A stretch of DNA of 39,241 nt from Candidatus Obscuribacterales bacterium. Its GTDB lineage: Bacteria; Cyanobacteriota; Vampirovibrionia; Obscuribacterales; Obscuribacteraceae. Every line of letters starts with the position of its first letter. Within the stretch, counting starts at the first letter, position 1. Where the stretch lies: the NCBI GenBank assembly GCA_020050685.1, contig JAGVKG010000019.1, positions 1 to 39,241 of the forward strand, written 5' to 3'. This document shows positions 9,121 through 17,081 of the stretch, one piece after another. Both the position numbers and the translations under genes were made by a program. The notes under the pieces were generated by a model, which did no database searches, was not told the origin of the DNA, and saw nothing but the letters and a program-made list of their open reading frames with translations.

Positions 9121-9492
9121 TCAAAAGGTTTGGACGGATGTATTTGACATATCGTGTACATCGATTTTCTTGCCCGTCATTTTTCCATGAATTATTACCA
9201 TTAAAGGACGAGATGAATTCCATGAAGCTATAAGAGATTTTGCGAGTTGATTACCACGTTTGTCTAGCACGTAGAATAGTCCATTAGTAATTAGTCCATA
9301 GCCTGATTTGCACTGTAGCGCTCTTTTGGAATCATAATTTGCCAAGGTTTTGTCTTGATCTAGCTTATCGTTGATGATCTGTGCACAATCTCGATATATC
9401 AGATATCCGCCATAGCTATTCATGCCGCTGTCCTGTGCTAGGGCCGGTAGCGAAAGCAGGGTTAAGAGTGCAAGGACAATTGGTATTCTCAT
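9121..9492 (-). CDS. Small secreted protein, 123 aa, unknown function
   Basis: Function not recognised. Residues 1-19 are a clear signal peptide (MRIPIVLALL..., cleavage after LALA), so the mature protein of about 104 residues is exported. It has two Cys (36 and 61), which could form one disulfide, and a Gly/Tyr-rich start. The C-terminal half (KRGNQLAKSLIA..., PLMVIIHGKMTG) looks like a small alpha/beta domain. ATG start, with GAGGTG about 8 nt upstream. It has its own promoter candidate just upstream, so it is probably expressed separately from nadB, which precedes it by 84 nt on the same strand. Confidence 0.7.
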   Translation of the reverse strand: MRIPIVLALLTLLSLPALAQDSGMNSYGGYLIYRDCAQIINDKLDQDKTLANYDSKRALQCKSGYGLITNGLFYVLDKRGNQLAKSLIASWNSSRPLMVIIHGKMTGKKIDVHDMSNTSVQTF

Positions 9493-9517
9493 CTGAAGTC
9501 ACCTCGTCTATCATTCA

Positions 9518-9523
9518 ATTATA
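9518..9523 (-). promoter_or_regulatory. Consensus -10 box upstream of the small secreted gene
   Basis: A perfect TATAAT on the minus strand, 26 nt upstream of the ATG at 9492. The -35 at 17 nt (TTTCGG) is poor. Confidence 0.4.
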
Positions 9524-9576
9524 ATGTCTGATACCGATGTCCGAAAACCGAAAAATACGCAGAGGCGAAGCCTAAT

Positions 9577-11226
9577 CTATCGTCTAGCTGCGGCTAACTT
9601 TGCAGTGGCAGCTGGTTGGGATTTGCTTGGTTTAGGTTCGCGGATGAAGCCGTAGCCGTTTTGTGATAGCCAGATTCGGTTGCGGAAGCGTAGATCGTTT
9701 TGTGCTGGGTAATCGAGGCGATAGTGAGCGCCACGTGATTCTTGTCTGATCAAGGCCGCTTTGGTAATTAGTTTGGCGACTGTCAGTAAATTTGCTGCCA
9801 CCATTTTTTCTTCTGTGTCGGCAGGGCCAAGTACGGTGTTTTGTGAAAGTGTTTGTAAGAGCTGCTTCAATCCTTCTTCGTTGCGCAAGAGTCCTGCGCG
9901 TTTGTAAAGTTCGTTGCGCAAGAGTTCGGTATCATTGATCATCTCGACTGCCTTGGCAGGTTTTGTCTCGAGTGTGACTTGTGGTAACTCTGTGACTGCT
10001 TCTGAGGCGAGGCATTTTGCTGCACGGCATGCCATGACACCAGCTTCCAGTAGCGAGTTGCTTGCCAGTCTGTTTGCACCGTGCAAACCGGTGGTGGCAC
10101 ATTCGCCGATGGCGTAGAGGTTATCGATTGAAGTCTTGCCGTCGCTTGTTGCCAAAATTCCACCCATGAAATAATGCGCTGCCGGTGCAATGGGAATTGG
10201 TTGGGTGAGCGGATCAATGCCGTAGTGTTTGCACAAATTGAGAACGTTAGGAAAATGGCTTTCCAATTTGTCTTTGCCAATTGGCCGCAAATCAAGAAAT
10301 ACGGAATCAAGATTTTGTTCTTGCATGACTTGGTTGATGGCACGTGCCACCACATCGCGCGTGGCAAGCTCGCCATCTTTGTGAAAGCGATTCATAAAAC
10401 GTTCGCCGTTACCGTCCAACATAATTGCACCGGCACCACGCACGGCTTCTGTTATCAACGCTGCCGGAGCACCTGCTAAAGATAATGCGGTTGGATGGAA
10501 TTGCACAAATTCCATGTCGGCTAATTTTGCACCAGCGCGATAAGCTATGGCAATGCCATCGCCGGTTGCTGTCCAAGGATTGGTTGTGCGTTTGAACGCT
10601 TGCCCTAATCCACCGGTTGCTAAAATTACATAGCTGGCAAGAATTGCCGAGCTATCACTTCCCTTGCGGAAGTATGCACCTACGCATTTTCCGTTTTTGA
10701 TAATTAGTTCTTCTGCCCAGAGGTTCTCGATAACAGAAATGTTTGGGTCTGCTTGAACACGATTGGCTAAAGTCTCGGCAATTGATTTGCCGGTGGTGTC
10801 CTTGCAGTGCAAAACGCGGGCTTGCGAGTGACCGCCTTCGCGCGCTAAGTCAAAGCCACCATCCTTGGTGATATCAAATTGAATGCCAAATTCATTTAGC
10901 TGTTCGATCAAAACCTTGCCATCTTGCAGGATGTCGCGAGCGGTTGTTCTGTCAACTAATCCGGCACCGGCATTCAGTGTATCTTCCAAATGTCTATCTG
11001 GCGAATCAAAAACATTATTGGAAAGTACAGCAGCCAAACCACCTTGAGCCCAGGCTGTATTTGATTCAATCAACTTGCCTTTGCAGGCAATCACAACTTT
11101 GAGACCAAACTTGGATAAGTTAAGTGCGGACAACATGCCAGCTAATCCTGAACCAATAATCAGCACATGTGTAGGCCTTGTGTTATTCAGTTGGTCTAAG
11201 TTGATATGTGTGTTTGCTTGACTCAT
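9577..11226 (-). CDS. nadB: L-aspartate oxidase
   Basis: NadB oxidises L-aspartate to iminoaspartate with FAD, the first step of de novo NAD synthesis in the cytoplasm; iminoaspartate passes to NadA. The 549-residue length is normal for the family. The N-terminal FAD-binding dinucleotide motif GSGLAGMLSA lies at about 26-35. The fumarate-reductase/succinate-dehydrogenase-type core is visible in the TNTAWAQGG-like segment (SNTAWAQGGLAAV), GGHSQARVLH, FVQFHPTAL, ITEAVRGAGA, the HYFMGGI active-site region and the GECATTGLHGANRLASNSL segment. The C-terminal helical domain is present (RQESRGAHYRLDYP). ATG start, with GAGG about 8 nt upstream. It is the last gene of the nadC-nadA-nadB run, 35 nt after nadA. 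Confidence 0.97.
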   Translation of the reverse strand: MSQANTHINLDQLNNTRPTHVLIIGSGLAGMLSALNLSKFGLKVVIACKGKLIESNTAWAQGGLAAVLSNNVFDSPDRHLEDTLNAGAGLVDRTTARDILQDGKVLIEQLNEFGIQFDITKDGGFDLAREGGHSQARVLHCKDTTGKSIAETLANRVQADPNISVIENLWAEELIIKNGKCVGAYFRKGSDSSAILASYVILATGGLGQAFKRTTNPWTATGDGIAIAYRAGAKLADMEFVQFHPTALSLAGAPAALITEAVRGAGAIMLDGNGERFMNRFHKDGELATRDVVARAINQVMQEQNLDSVFLDLRPIGKDKLESHFPNVLNLCKHYGIDPLTQPIPIAPAAHYFMGGILATSDGKTSIDNLYAIGECATTGLHGANRLASNSLLEAGVMACRAAKCLASEAVTELPQVTLETKPAKAVEMINDTELLRNELYKRAGLLRNEEGLKQLLQTLSQNTVLGPADTEEKMVAANLLTVAKLITKAALIRQESRGAHYRLDYPAQNDLRFRNRIWLSQNGYGFIREPKPSKSQPAATAKLAAARR

Positions 11227-11261
11227 GGCTTTGCCTCAGGGTTGAACACTTGGCCGATTGC

Positions 11262-12260
11262 TTAGACGATGGAAATCATTCTCTCGATTGCCAGTCGTGC
11301 TTTGTCTGCAGTTTCTTTTGGAACTGTGACTGGATAAAGATCATTTTTTAAGGACAAGTAAAGTTTTTCCAGAGTGATCATCTTCATGTACTTGCAGCTC
11401 ATCTCAGTGTCGATGGGCAGAAATTCCTTATCGGGATTTTCCTTTTTCAGTCTGTGCAGAATGCCAATTTCGGTGGCGACCACAAACTTTTTAGCAGTGG
11501 ATGTGCCGGCTTGGCGGATCATTTGTTCAGTCGATGCGACTTTCAAAGGACAAGTGCCGTTCTCGCGCACCACACGATCTAAATAAGGTGTGAGGCAACC
11601 ACATTCAGGGTGAATTAAAAGTTCCGCATCAGGATGTTTGGCGCGCTGTTCGTCGATGCGCGATGGTGGCACGGCTGCGTGCACGTGGCATTCGCCCATC
11701 CAAATGTGCATGTTCTTGCGTCCGGTCATTTTTTGTACCCAAGAACCGAGAAACTGATCCGGGAGGAAAAGAATTTCTTTGTCTTCCGGAATTGATTGCA
11801 CAATCTTGAGGGCGTTACCCGATGTGCAGCAGTAATCGGATTCCGCTTTGATTTCTGCCGTGGTGTTAACGTAAGAAACAACGACAGCACCGGGATATTC
11901 TTTCTTCCATTCTATTAATTGTTCAAGGTTAATTGAATCAGCAAGTGAGCAACCGGCTTTCAAATCTGGTATCAGTACCTTTTTGTTTGGGCAAAGAATA
12001 GCTGCAGTTTCCGCCATGAAGTGCACGCCGCAAAAGGCGATGACGTCAGCTTGGGTTTTAGCTGCTTGCTGTGAAAGTCCCAGCGAATCACCAGTGAAAT
12101 CGGCGATGTCTTGAATTTCGGGAATTTGATAATTGTGAGCGAGGATTACAGCATTTTTCTTCTTGCGAAGAATATTGATCTCGTCAATCAATTCATCTTT
12201 TGTAAGATTTGTTGGTGTTAGTTTTTCTTGAGCCGCTTGTGGGCTTACAACTGTGGTCAT
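11262..12260 (-). CDS. nadA: Quinolinate synthase A
   Basis: NadA condenses iminoaspartate with dihydroxyacetone phosphate to give quinolinate, using a [4Fe-4S] cluster. The 332-residue protein shows the family hallmarks: AVILAHNYQIPEIQDIADF near the N-terminus, GDSLGLSQQAA, FCGVHFMAETA, the cluster-region motif LKAGCSLADS, and later conserved segments MGECHVHA, HPECGC and EIGILHRLKKE with a Cys in MSCKYMK. ATG start, with AGAGGT about 8 nt upstream. It lies 27 nt downstream of nadC and 35 nt upstream of nadB, consistent with one transcript. All three structural genes of the aspartate pathway are present and intact. Confidence 0.97.
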   Translation of the reverse strand: MTTVVSPQAAQEKLTPTNLTKDELIDEINILRKKKNAVILAHNYQIPEIQDIADFTGDSLGLSQQAAKTQADVIAFCGVHFMAETAAILCPNKKVLIPDLKAGCSLADSINLEQLIEWKKEYPGAVVVSYVNTTAEIKAESDYCCTSGNALKIVQSIPEDKEILFLPDQFLGSWVQKMTGRKNMHIWMGECHVHAAVPPSRIDEQRAKHPDAELLIHPECGCLTPYLDRVVRENGTCPLKVASTEQMIRQAGTSTAKKFVVATEIGILHRLKKENPDKEFLPIDTEMSCKYMKMITLEKLYLSLKNDLYPVTVPKETADKARLAIERMISIV

Positions 12261-12287
12261 GATAAATACCTCTAGTTCGCTTGCTGC

Positions 12288-13235
12288 CTACGCGCAGGTA
12301 GGTTCATCGGCTACTTTCAAACTTATGTCGATATTGCGTGCTGAGTGAGTTAGCGCGCCAACTGAAATTGCATCTACGCCTTCAATTAGATAGTCTCTAA
12401 TCGTTGTCAGATTCATACCGCCTGATACCTCAATCAAGCTCTGTTTGTTGATGGTGCTTATTGCCTTGCGCACCATATCTGGTGGCATGTTGTCGAGCAT
12501 GATTATGTCGACACCGACTTTAAGTGCTTCTTCGACTTGGGCAATTGTTTTTGTTTCTACTTCGATGCGCTTGTCCGGATAAGCTTGCTTGGCGCGCGAC
12601 ACTGCGTTTGTGATGCCGCCGGCTGCAGTAATGTGGTTGTCCTTAATCATCACGCCATCAAATAATCCAAAGCGATGATTAGAAGCACCACCAACTTGTG
12701 TGGCATATTTTTCTAATGCGCGCATTCCGGGAGTGGTCTTGCGTGTATCGAGTATTTTGATTCCGTACGGCTTAGTGACTTCCACAAATTGATTTGTCAT
12801 TGTGGCGATGCCGGAAAGTCTTTGCAAAAAGTTCAGGGCTGTGCGTTCGGCTTTTAATATGGATACAGCCGGACCTTCGACAGTGGCAACCTGGGTTGGG
12901 ACGGATTGAATGAGATCCCCATCCTTTATATTGAATTGAACGGCAACGTTAGGATCAATTTTGGCAAACACTCGAGCAAAGATATTTGCGCCAGCAACAA
13001 TTCCGGCTTCCTTAAAGATAAGCGTCGCCTTGATGTCCTTGGTGGACGGAATCAAAAGGTCGCTGGTTAGATCGCGGTCTCGCGTCGGACCGAGATCTTC
13101 TAGCAGGGCAAGGTCGATGCAGTCATCAATTAGTTGATTGACCAGAGCCACAGGTGCTGAACCGGAAAGCCAGTAGTCCTGACCATTAATTGGTGGGGCT
13201 GTCTTGTTTTGGGTTTGGCTGGCTAAGAATGTCAT
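12288..13235 (-). CDS. nadC: Nicotinate-nucleotide pyrophosphorylase (quinolinate phosphoribosyltransferase)
   Basis: NadC converts quinolinate and PRPP to nicotinate mononucleotide, CO2 and pyrophosphate. The 315 residues include an N-terminal extension of about 25 residues before the usual start of the fold. Family landmarks: ALLEDLGPTRDRDLTSD, the ALNFLQRLSGIAT segment, the PRPP/quinolinate site KILDTRKTTPGMRALEK, GGASNHRFGLFDGVMIKDNH, the VEVETKT-like strand (IEVETKTIAQVEEAL), IMLDNM and the closing EVSGGMNL and SVGALTHS strands. ATG start, with GAGG about 8 nt upstream. It is the first gene of the nad transcript, with a promoter and palindrome about 110-140 nt upstream. Confidence 0.97.
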   Translation of the reverse strand: MTFLASQTQNKTAPPINGQDYWLSGSAPVALVNQLIDDCIDLALLEDLGPTRDRDLTSDLLIPSTKDIKATLIFKEAGIVAGANIFARVFAKIDPNVAVQFNIKDGDLIQSVPTQVATVEGPAVSILKAERTALNFLQRLSGIATMTNQFVEVTKPYGIKILDTRKTTPGMRALEKYATQVGGASNHRFGLFDGVMIKDNHITAAGGITNAVSRAKQAYPDKRIEVETKTIAQVEEALKVGVDIIMLDNMPPDMVRKAISTINKQSLIEVSGGMNLTTIRDYLIEGVDAISVGALTHSARNIDISLKVADEPTCA

Positions 13236-13347
13236 TTGAGTTGCCTCGCTTTTCGATCCTTTTATATATGTTTGAGATATGAGCCGGATCGTTCTGCTTG
13301 TCTACCGAGATACGTTGGTTCGGTTTTTGACTTAGCGTCTATTTTAC

Positions 13348-13375
13348 GTTATATGATATCATGACATGTAGGCAA
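13348..13375 (-). promoter_or_regulatory. Predicted promoter of nadC-nadA-nadB
   Basis: On the minus strand, TTGCCT (13375-13370) and TATAAC (13353-13348) are 16 nt apart. Transcription would begin near 13341, giving a leader of about 105 nt. The spacer contains a perfect 10-bp palindrome. Confidence 0.5.
13353..13362. promoter_or_regulatory. Palindromic operator candidate in the nadC promoter
   Basis: ATGATATCAT is a perfect 10-bp palindrome lying between the predicted -35 and -10 of the nad operon, the position expected for a repressor site. The nearby nrtR-like gene encodes the natural candidate repressor. The site was found by symmetry and position, not by matching a known NrtR consensus. 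Confidence 0.4.
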
Positions 13376-13421
13376 AAAGCCCAAAATTTAACTTAATAAC
13401 CGCTAATTTGGTAGGCGCACG

Positions 13422-13516
13422 GCGTTGTTTTAACGCAATCGCTTTTCAAGCGGAGGTGTATGTGTGACAGGAAGAAATTCAATGCCAATTGTGTAAGATT
13501 GACGCTGTTAGGCGTC
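13422..13516. repeat. Three short hairpins between nrtR and nadC
   Basis: Three perfect 5-bp stems occur in 95 nt: GCGTT/AACGC (13422-13436), CGCTT/AAGCG (13440-13452) and GACGC/GCGTC (13501-13516). They lie downstream of the nrtR stop and upstream of the nadC promoter. None is followed by a good T-run on either strand, so calling them terminators is not justified. Confidence 0.35.
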
Positions 13517-13549
13517 GAAAACTAAGCTCTGGCTTGCGTTTTAGTCAGT

Positions 13550-14224
13550 TCAAAATACAAATACTGGACGATCCGGCAAGCGCTCGAATTCTTCTTTATT
13601 GAATGAGTACAAACGAGCCGGACGCGATGCGGTTCCTTGTGTCACTTCATCTAGTTCGCGTAACACACCGGTATTCAAGAACTTCTTGCGGAAGTTGCGA
13701 TTGTCCACGTCTTTTCCCAGCACCGCTTCATATACTGTCTGCAATTCGCGCAGCGTGAATTTTTCTGGCAGAAGCTCAAATGCCGCCGGCGAGTATTCAA
13801 TTTTGTATTTCAATCGTTGCTTGGCATAACCAATGATGTTCTCGTGATCGAAAGCCAGGCGCGGCAATTCTTTCACCGGCCACCAAGCCACACCACTTGC
13901 ATCCGAGCTTGCGTGCAATTCAAATTCTTCTTGCGCCAAAAGCGCCATGTATGCCACCGTCACGACGCGACCTCTGGGATCGCGACCAACCTCGCCAAAG
14001 GTGTAAAGCTGTTCTAAATAAACATCGCGCACATTGGTTTCTTCCGAAAGTTCACGTGCCGCAGCCTTGTCCAAATTCTTGTCGCGCTCTTCCAAAAATC
14101 CACCCGGCAATGCCCAGCAAGATTTGAAAGGTTCGTACTTGCGCTTAATCAAGAGCACTTCCAGCGAGTCTTCGTGAATCGCAAAGACAACGGCATCAAC
14201 TGTTACTCGAACATCACCAGGCAT
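13550..14224 (-). CDS. nrtR: NrtR-family Nudix/winged-helix regulator of NAD metabolism
   Basis: The 224-residue protein has the NrtR layout: an N-terminal Nudix domain (about 5-140) and a C-terminal winged helix (about 150-215; FTLRELQTVYEAVLG, NFRKKFLNTGVL, RPARLYSF). Known NrtR proteins repress NAD biosynthesis or salvage genes and respond to ADP-ribose. The Nudix box GGFLEERDK...ARELSEETNV is imperfect: one residue longer than usual between GGF and RE, Asp or Lys where the first Glu normally sits, and Asn in place of the terminal Gly, so hydrolase activity is doubtful while ligand binding may remain. It sits directly upstream of nadC on the same strand, which supports the assignment. ATG start; the ribosome binding site is weak. 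A housekeeping ADP-ribose pyrophosphatase is the alternative. Confidence 0.82.
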   Translation of the reverse strand: MPGDVRVTVDAVVFAIHEDSLEVLLIKRKYEPFKSCWALPGGFLEERDKNLDKAAARELSEETNVRDVYLEQLYTFGEVGRDPRGRVVTVAYMALLAQEEFELHASSDASGVAWWPVKELPRLAFDHENIIGYAKQRLKYKIEYSPAAFELLPEKFTLRELQTVYEAVLGKDVDNRNFRKKFLNTGVLRELDEVTQGTASRPARLYSFNKEEFERLPDRPVFVF

Positions 14225-14314
14225 GGCGCAGAATCATTGTGGTTATAGGTTTGGTCGCTAAGTTAGTCATTGAATTGTCCAGATTAACATACCGAATCCA
14301 ATTTTAGATGTCAT

Positions 14315-15661
14315 TCATTGCGGAATGACGGGAACCTGTTGGCTCGCGCTTTGCTTTGGCAATTGTACTTGAGGAACTACGGTGTTTGGCGAAAGCACGA
14401 GCGTGAAATCGTATGACGCGCGCTCAGGCGAGACGACCAAAGGCCAGCGTGCAAGCAAGGGAATGTTCTTGCGCAAATTCTCCGTGGTTTGCTGATCGGC
14501 TCTGGCACTGATGTCGATAATTTCCTCGTGTTGGCAATCAGCCATGCCGGCTTGCCATTTGTAGCGCACCTTGTAACCGGCATTTTCCAAAAGCAATTCC
14601 AATTGTTTGACAGATTCTTCCTGCCCGCGCGGATATCTAATTGAAACGCGCACCGGCCTGCCGTCGGCAGCCAAGGCACTTGGCTCGAGCGGCGAGGTGG
14701 CAAGAGGAATTTCCGTGTCCATTAAACGGTCGAAAACAATTCGGCAGCCATCCAAATCTGGCACCCAATAACTGACGCCGCCTATCATGTCCCCTTGTCC
14801 GGGAAGCATGGCGGTTTGCACTTGGCTCGGTTCGATGTCTTTGACGAAGGAAAGCACCTGAGCCATTTCATCGACGGTCAAGTCGGTAACGATGTTGTCG
14901 TGCACAAAGCTGTAAAGCTGAGGCAACTTGAGCAGCACCTGCGGCTCCTTCAATTTATGAGCGACTTGGCGCAAAAACCATTGCTGACGCTCGATGCGTC
15001 CGATGTCGCCGCGAGCATCATGGCGGAAACGAACGTAGCCTTCGGTTTGCGCCGGATCGAGAACTTGCAAGCCTGGTTCCAAATCGATATTCAAGCGTGC
15101 GGTGCGATCGTGATAGTGCATTTCCTTTTCCACCAGCACTTCCACCGGGCCGAGAAACTCGCAGAGCTTTTTTAGTCCGGCAGTATCAATGACGATGTGT
15201 CGGTCAACTTGTGTGGAAAAAGATTGGGCAACGGTAGCGACAGAAAGTTCCGGCCCGCCCATGGCGTGGGCGGAATTGATTTTTGTCAGACCGTGGCTGC
15301 CGACTTCTACGCGGCTGTCGCGCGGAATGCTGATTAAGCTAACTTTGTTGGCATAGGGATCGAGATGTACGACAATCATCACGTCAGATCGGGTGCCGAT
15401 AAAGCGTTTGCAGTCAGGGCCGTTGGAATCTACGCCCATGACAAGAATGGTGATTGGTTTTGTCAGGTTGGGAAGAATGGGCAGGGAGGACTTCGGCGCT
15501 TGGAAGGTTGCCACTTGGGCTTGTGGCGGCTGCGAGCGCGCCGTGGAAAATTTCATAGTGAAAAGGTAGCTGGACATGCCGACGGCAACGCCGACGAAAA
15601 CCGACGTGATTGCCTGCCAGAAGAAAATTGGCGTCGAATAATATGATCCGCTGCTGACCAA
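14315..15661 (-). CDS. LytR-CpsA-Psr (LCP) family cell-wall polymer transferase
   Basis: LCP proteins transfer undecaprenyl-linked glycopolymers onto peptidoglycan or glycans at the outer face of the membrane. This 448-residue member has one N-terminal transmembrane segment (about 13-35) with the rest outside. The LCP domain (about 68-250) shows ILVMGVDSN, the GTRSDVMIVV strand, SLISIPRDSRV, KINSAHAMGGPEL, and the basic-residue patch YVRFRHDARGDIGRIERQQ that binds the lipid pyrophosphate. A LytR_C-type domain follows (about 335-430; VSIRYPRGQEESVKQLELLLENAGYK). The C-terminus is Gln/Pro-rich. Start is TTG with AGGT 6 nt upstream; no ATG precedes the membrane segment. It diverges from the protease gene at 15834. 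Confidence 0.92.
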   Translation of the reverse strand: MVSSGSYYSTPIFFWQAITSVFVGVAVGMSSYLFTMKFSTARSQPPQAQVATFQAPKSSLPILPNLTKPITILVMGVDSNGPDCKRFIGTRSDVMIVVHLDPYANKVSLISIPRDSRVEVGSHGLTKINSAHAMGGPELSVATVAQSFSTQVDRHIVIDTAGLKKLCEFLGPVEVLVEKEMHYHDRTARLNIDLEPGLQVLDPAQTEGYVRFRHDARGDIGRIERQQWFLRQVAHKLKEPQVLLKLPQLYSFVHDNIVTDLTVDEMAQVLSFVKDIEPSQVQTAMLPGQGDMIGGVSYWVPDLDGCRIVFDRLMDTEIPLATSPLEPSALAADGRPVRVSIRYPRGQEESVKQLELLLENAGYKVRYKWQAGMADCQHEEIIDISARADQQTTENLRKNIPLLARWPLVVSPERASYDFTLVLSPNTVVPQVQLPKQSASQQVPVIPQ

Positions 15662-15833
15662 CTTTTACCTACAAAACAAACCGAGTATCTCAATCTTATA
15701 ATGCCCCATTTTTAGCTATACTGAACATCATTTGGCGTTTCGGAGACAAATTAAGGTAAATAATTCGGTTGAGGACTGCAAGCATTCTTGAGATGTCAGG
15801 GAAGACGTCAAGGGTCTTGTAATAGTAAAGAAA

Positions 15834-17081
15834 TTGGCTAGCAAAGACCAAAGCAAAAGCACCGGACCAAGCGGCTTCATTGAACTCAATGGGCAGATGT
15901 TGCTTGTCGACTTTGGCAAGGTTTTTTTGGACGGCACGCCAGTCGGTTTCCTCTATGAGGATGGTTTGTTGCAAGCAAGCGCCGGACCTTTGGCTAAGTC
16001 GCATGGCATGAAGCCGATTGATGAAGTTCCCGGTTGTCGCTTCCGTGGCATCGACACTAAGGGCACGGCTTTGGAATTGCCCGGACCGATTCCCGGACCG
16101 ACCGGTACACTTTCTTATAACAACGTGCCACTAAATGTGGTGTGCGGGCGCATTGCCAATTCCGACCACCGGCTGCTTGGTTTTTATGACGACGAAGGCA
16201 ACATGATCTTGCGGGATGAGCGAAAGCCGGGGGAAGATATCCGCTTGGACGAGCATAGCCAACTGGTTTCGATATTCAAAGGCAAGTCGAGCCACGGTTT
16301 GCCCTGGCACCACGAATTTGTTCGGCCGCTTTATCGCAAGGACAAACCTTATTCGGAAAATGAGATCATTCGCTACTTTCAGGATTATGATGCGCTGTCC
16401 GGCTCGCAGAAAAAATATGTGCTTGATTGCTTGCGGTTGTGGTCTTGCTCCGGACTTTTGCAAATTGTGCGCAAGAGCGAGGGCAATGCGGCGTTAGGAA
16501 ATGTAAAACATGGCGCGGCTGGTGTCACTGGTGTGCGCACCGGCATGGCTACTTTGGACAGAGAGGAATTTGAAAAGGAAATTGTCCTCTTCAAAAAATT
16601 TGGCGCAGTCTTCACCGGGCCATCGCCTTTGCGTTCGCATTTGGAAGTGCGGATCAACTTGGTTGTTACCCATGAGTTTGGCCATCAGTTGGAGTTTATT
16701 CTTTCCAATGCAGCGCAAAAGCGCATTGTGGAATTGTACGAAAAGCGTTTGGCGCTCGCCAATAAATTGCATCCTTTGCCGAAGGGTTACGAAGGAGCGT
16801 CTGAGCTTGTCACGCCGCAACAAGTAGAGAAAAGAGTTTTCATCTCTGGATATTCGCGTGCAAGCGAACACGAATATTGGGCCGAAGCCGTGGCAGCCTT
16901 TGCCGTGAAAGAAAGTCGGCAACTGTTGAAGCAAATTGATCCTGAACTTTATGATCTTTTGCGTACTGTTGTGATGGAACCGGAGAGCGTGATAAGACCA
17001 GTGTTTGTTGATACCATTCTGGCTTTGCAAGCCAGTTTGCGAATTGGTGGCGAAATTACGGATGATTTGCTCAATGCATAA
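15834..17081 (+). CDS. Predicted zinc metallopeptidase, gluzincin-like (HEFGH)
   Basis: A 415-residue protein with a zinc site HEFGH at 280-284 and a downstream glutamate in SEHEYWAEAVAAF (Glu351) placed like the third ligand of gluzincins; the arrangement resembles the ATLF-like (anthrax lethal factor-type) family more than thermolysin. Residues 1-230 match nothing recognised and include a Gly/Pro-rich segment (LPGPIPGPTGT). No signal peptide is visible. The frame opens just after a stop at 15791, and the only usable start is a TTG at 15834 with a poor ribosome binding site, so the true start is uncertain. The 3' end overlaps the next metalloprotease gene by 8 nt, which implies co-translation. 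The substrate is unknown. Confidence 0.75.
   Translation: MASKDQSKSTGPSGFIELNGQMLLVDFGKVFLDGTPVGFLYEDGLLQASAGPLAKSHGMKPIDEVPGCRFRGIDTKGTALELPGPIPGPTGTLSYNNVPLNVVCGRIANSDHRLLGFYDDEGNMILRDERKPGEDIRLDEHSQLVSIFKGKSSHGLPWHHEFVRPLYRKDKPYSENEIIRYFQDYDALSGSQKKYVLDCLRLWSCSGLLQIVRKSEGNAALGNVKHGAAGVTGVRTGMATLDREEFEKEIVLFKKFGAVFTGPSPLRSHLEVRINLVVTHEFGHQLEFILSNAAQKRIVELYEKRLALANKLHPLPKGYEGASELVTPQQVEKRVFISGYSRASEHEYWAEAVAAFAVKESRQLLKQIDPELYDLLRTVVMEPESVIRPVFVDTILALQASLRIGGEITDDLLNA

Noticed and set aside
9939-10376. Minus-strand frame overlapping nadB
   Set aside because: Out-of-frame shadow of a highly conserved nadB; no recognisable protein.
17005-17073. Upstream start for the metzincin-like gene
   Set aside because: It would place 23 residues before the signal peptide and overlap the previous gene extensively; ATG 17074 fits better.
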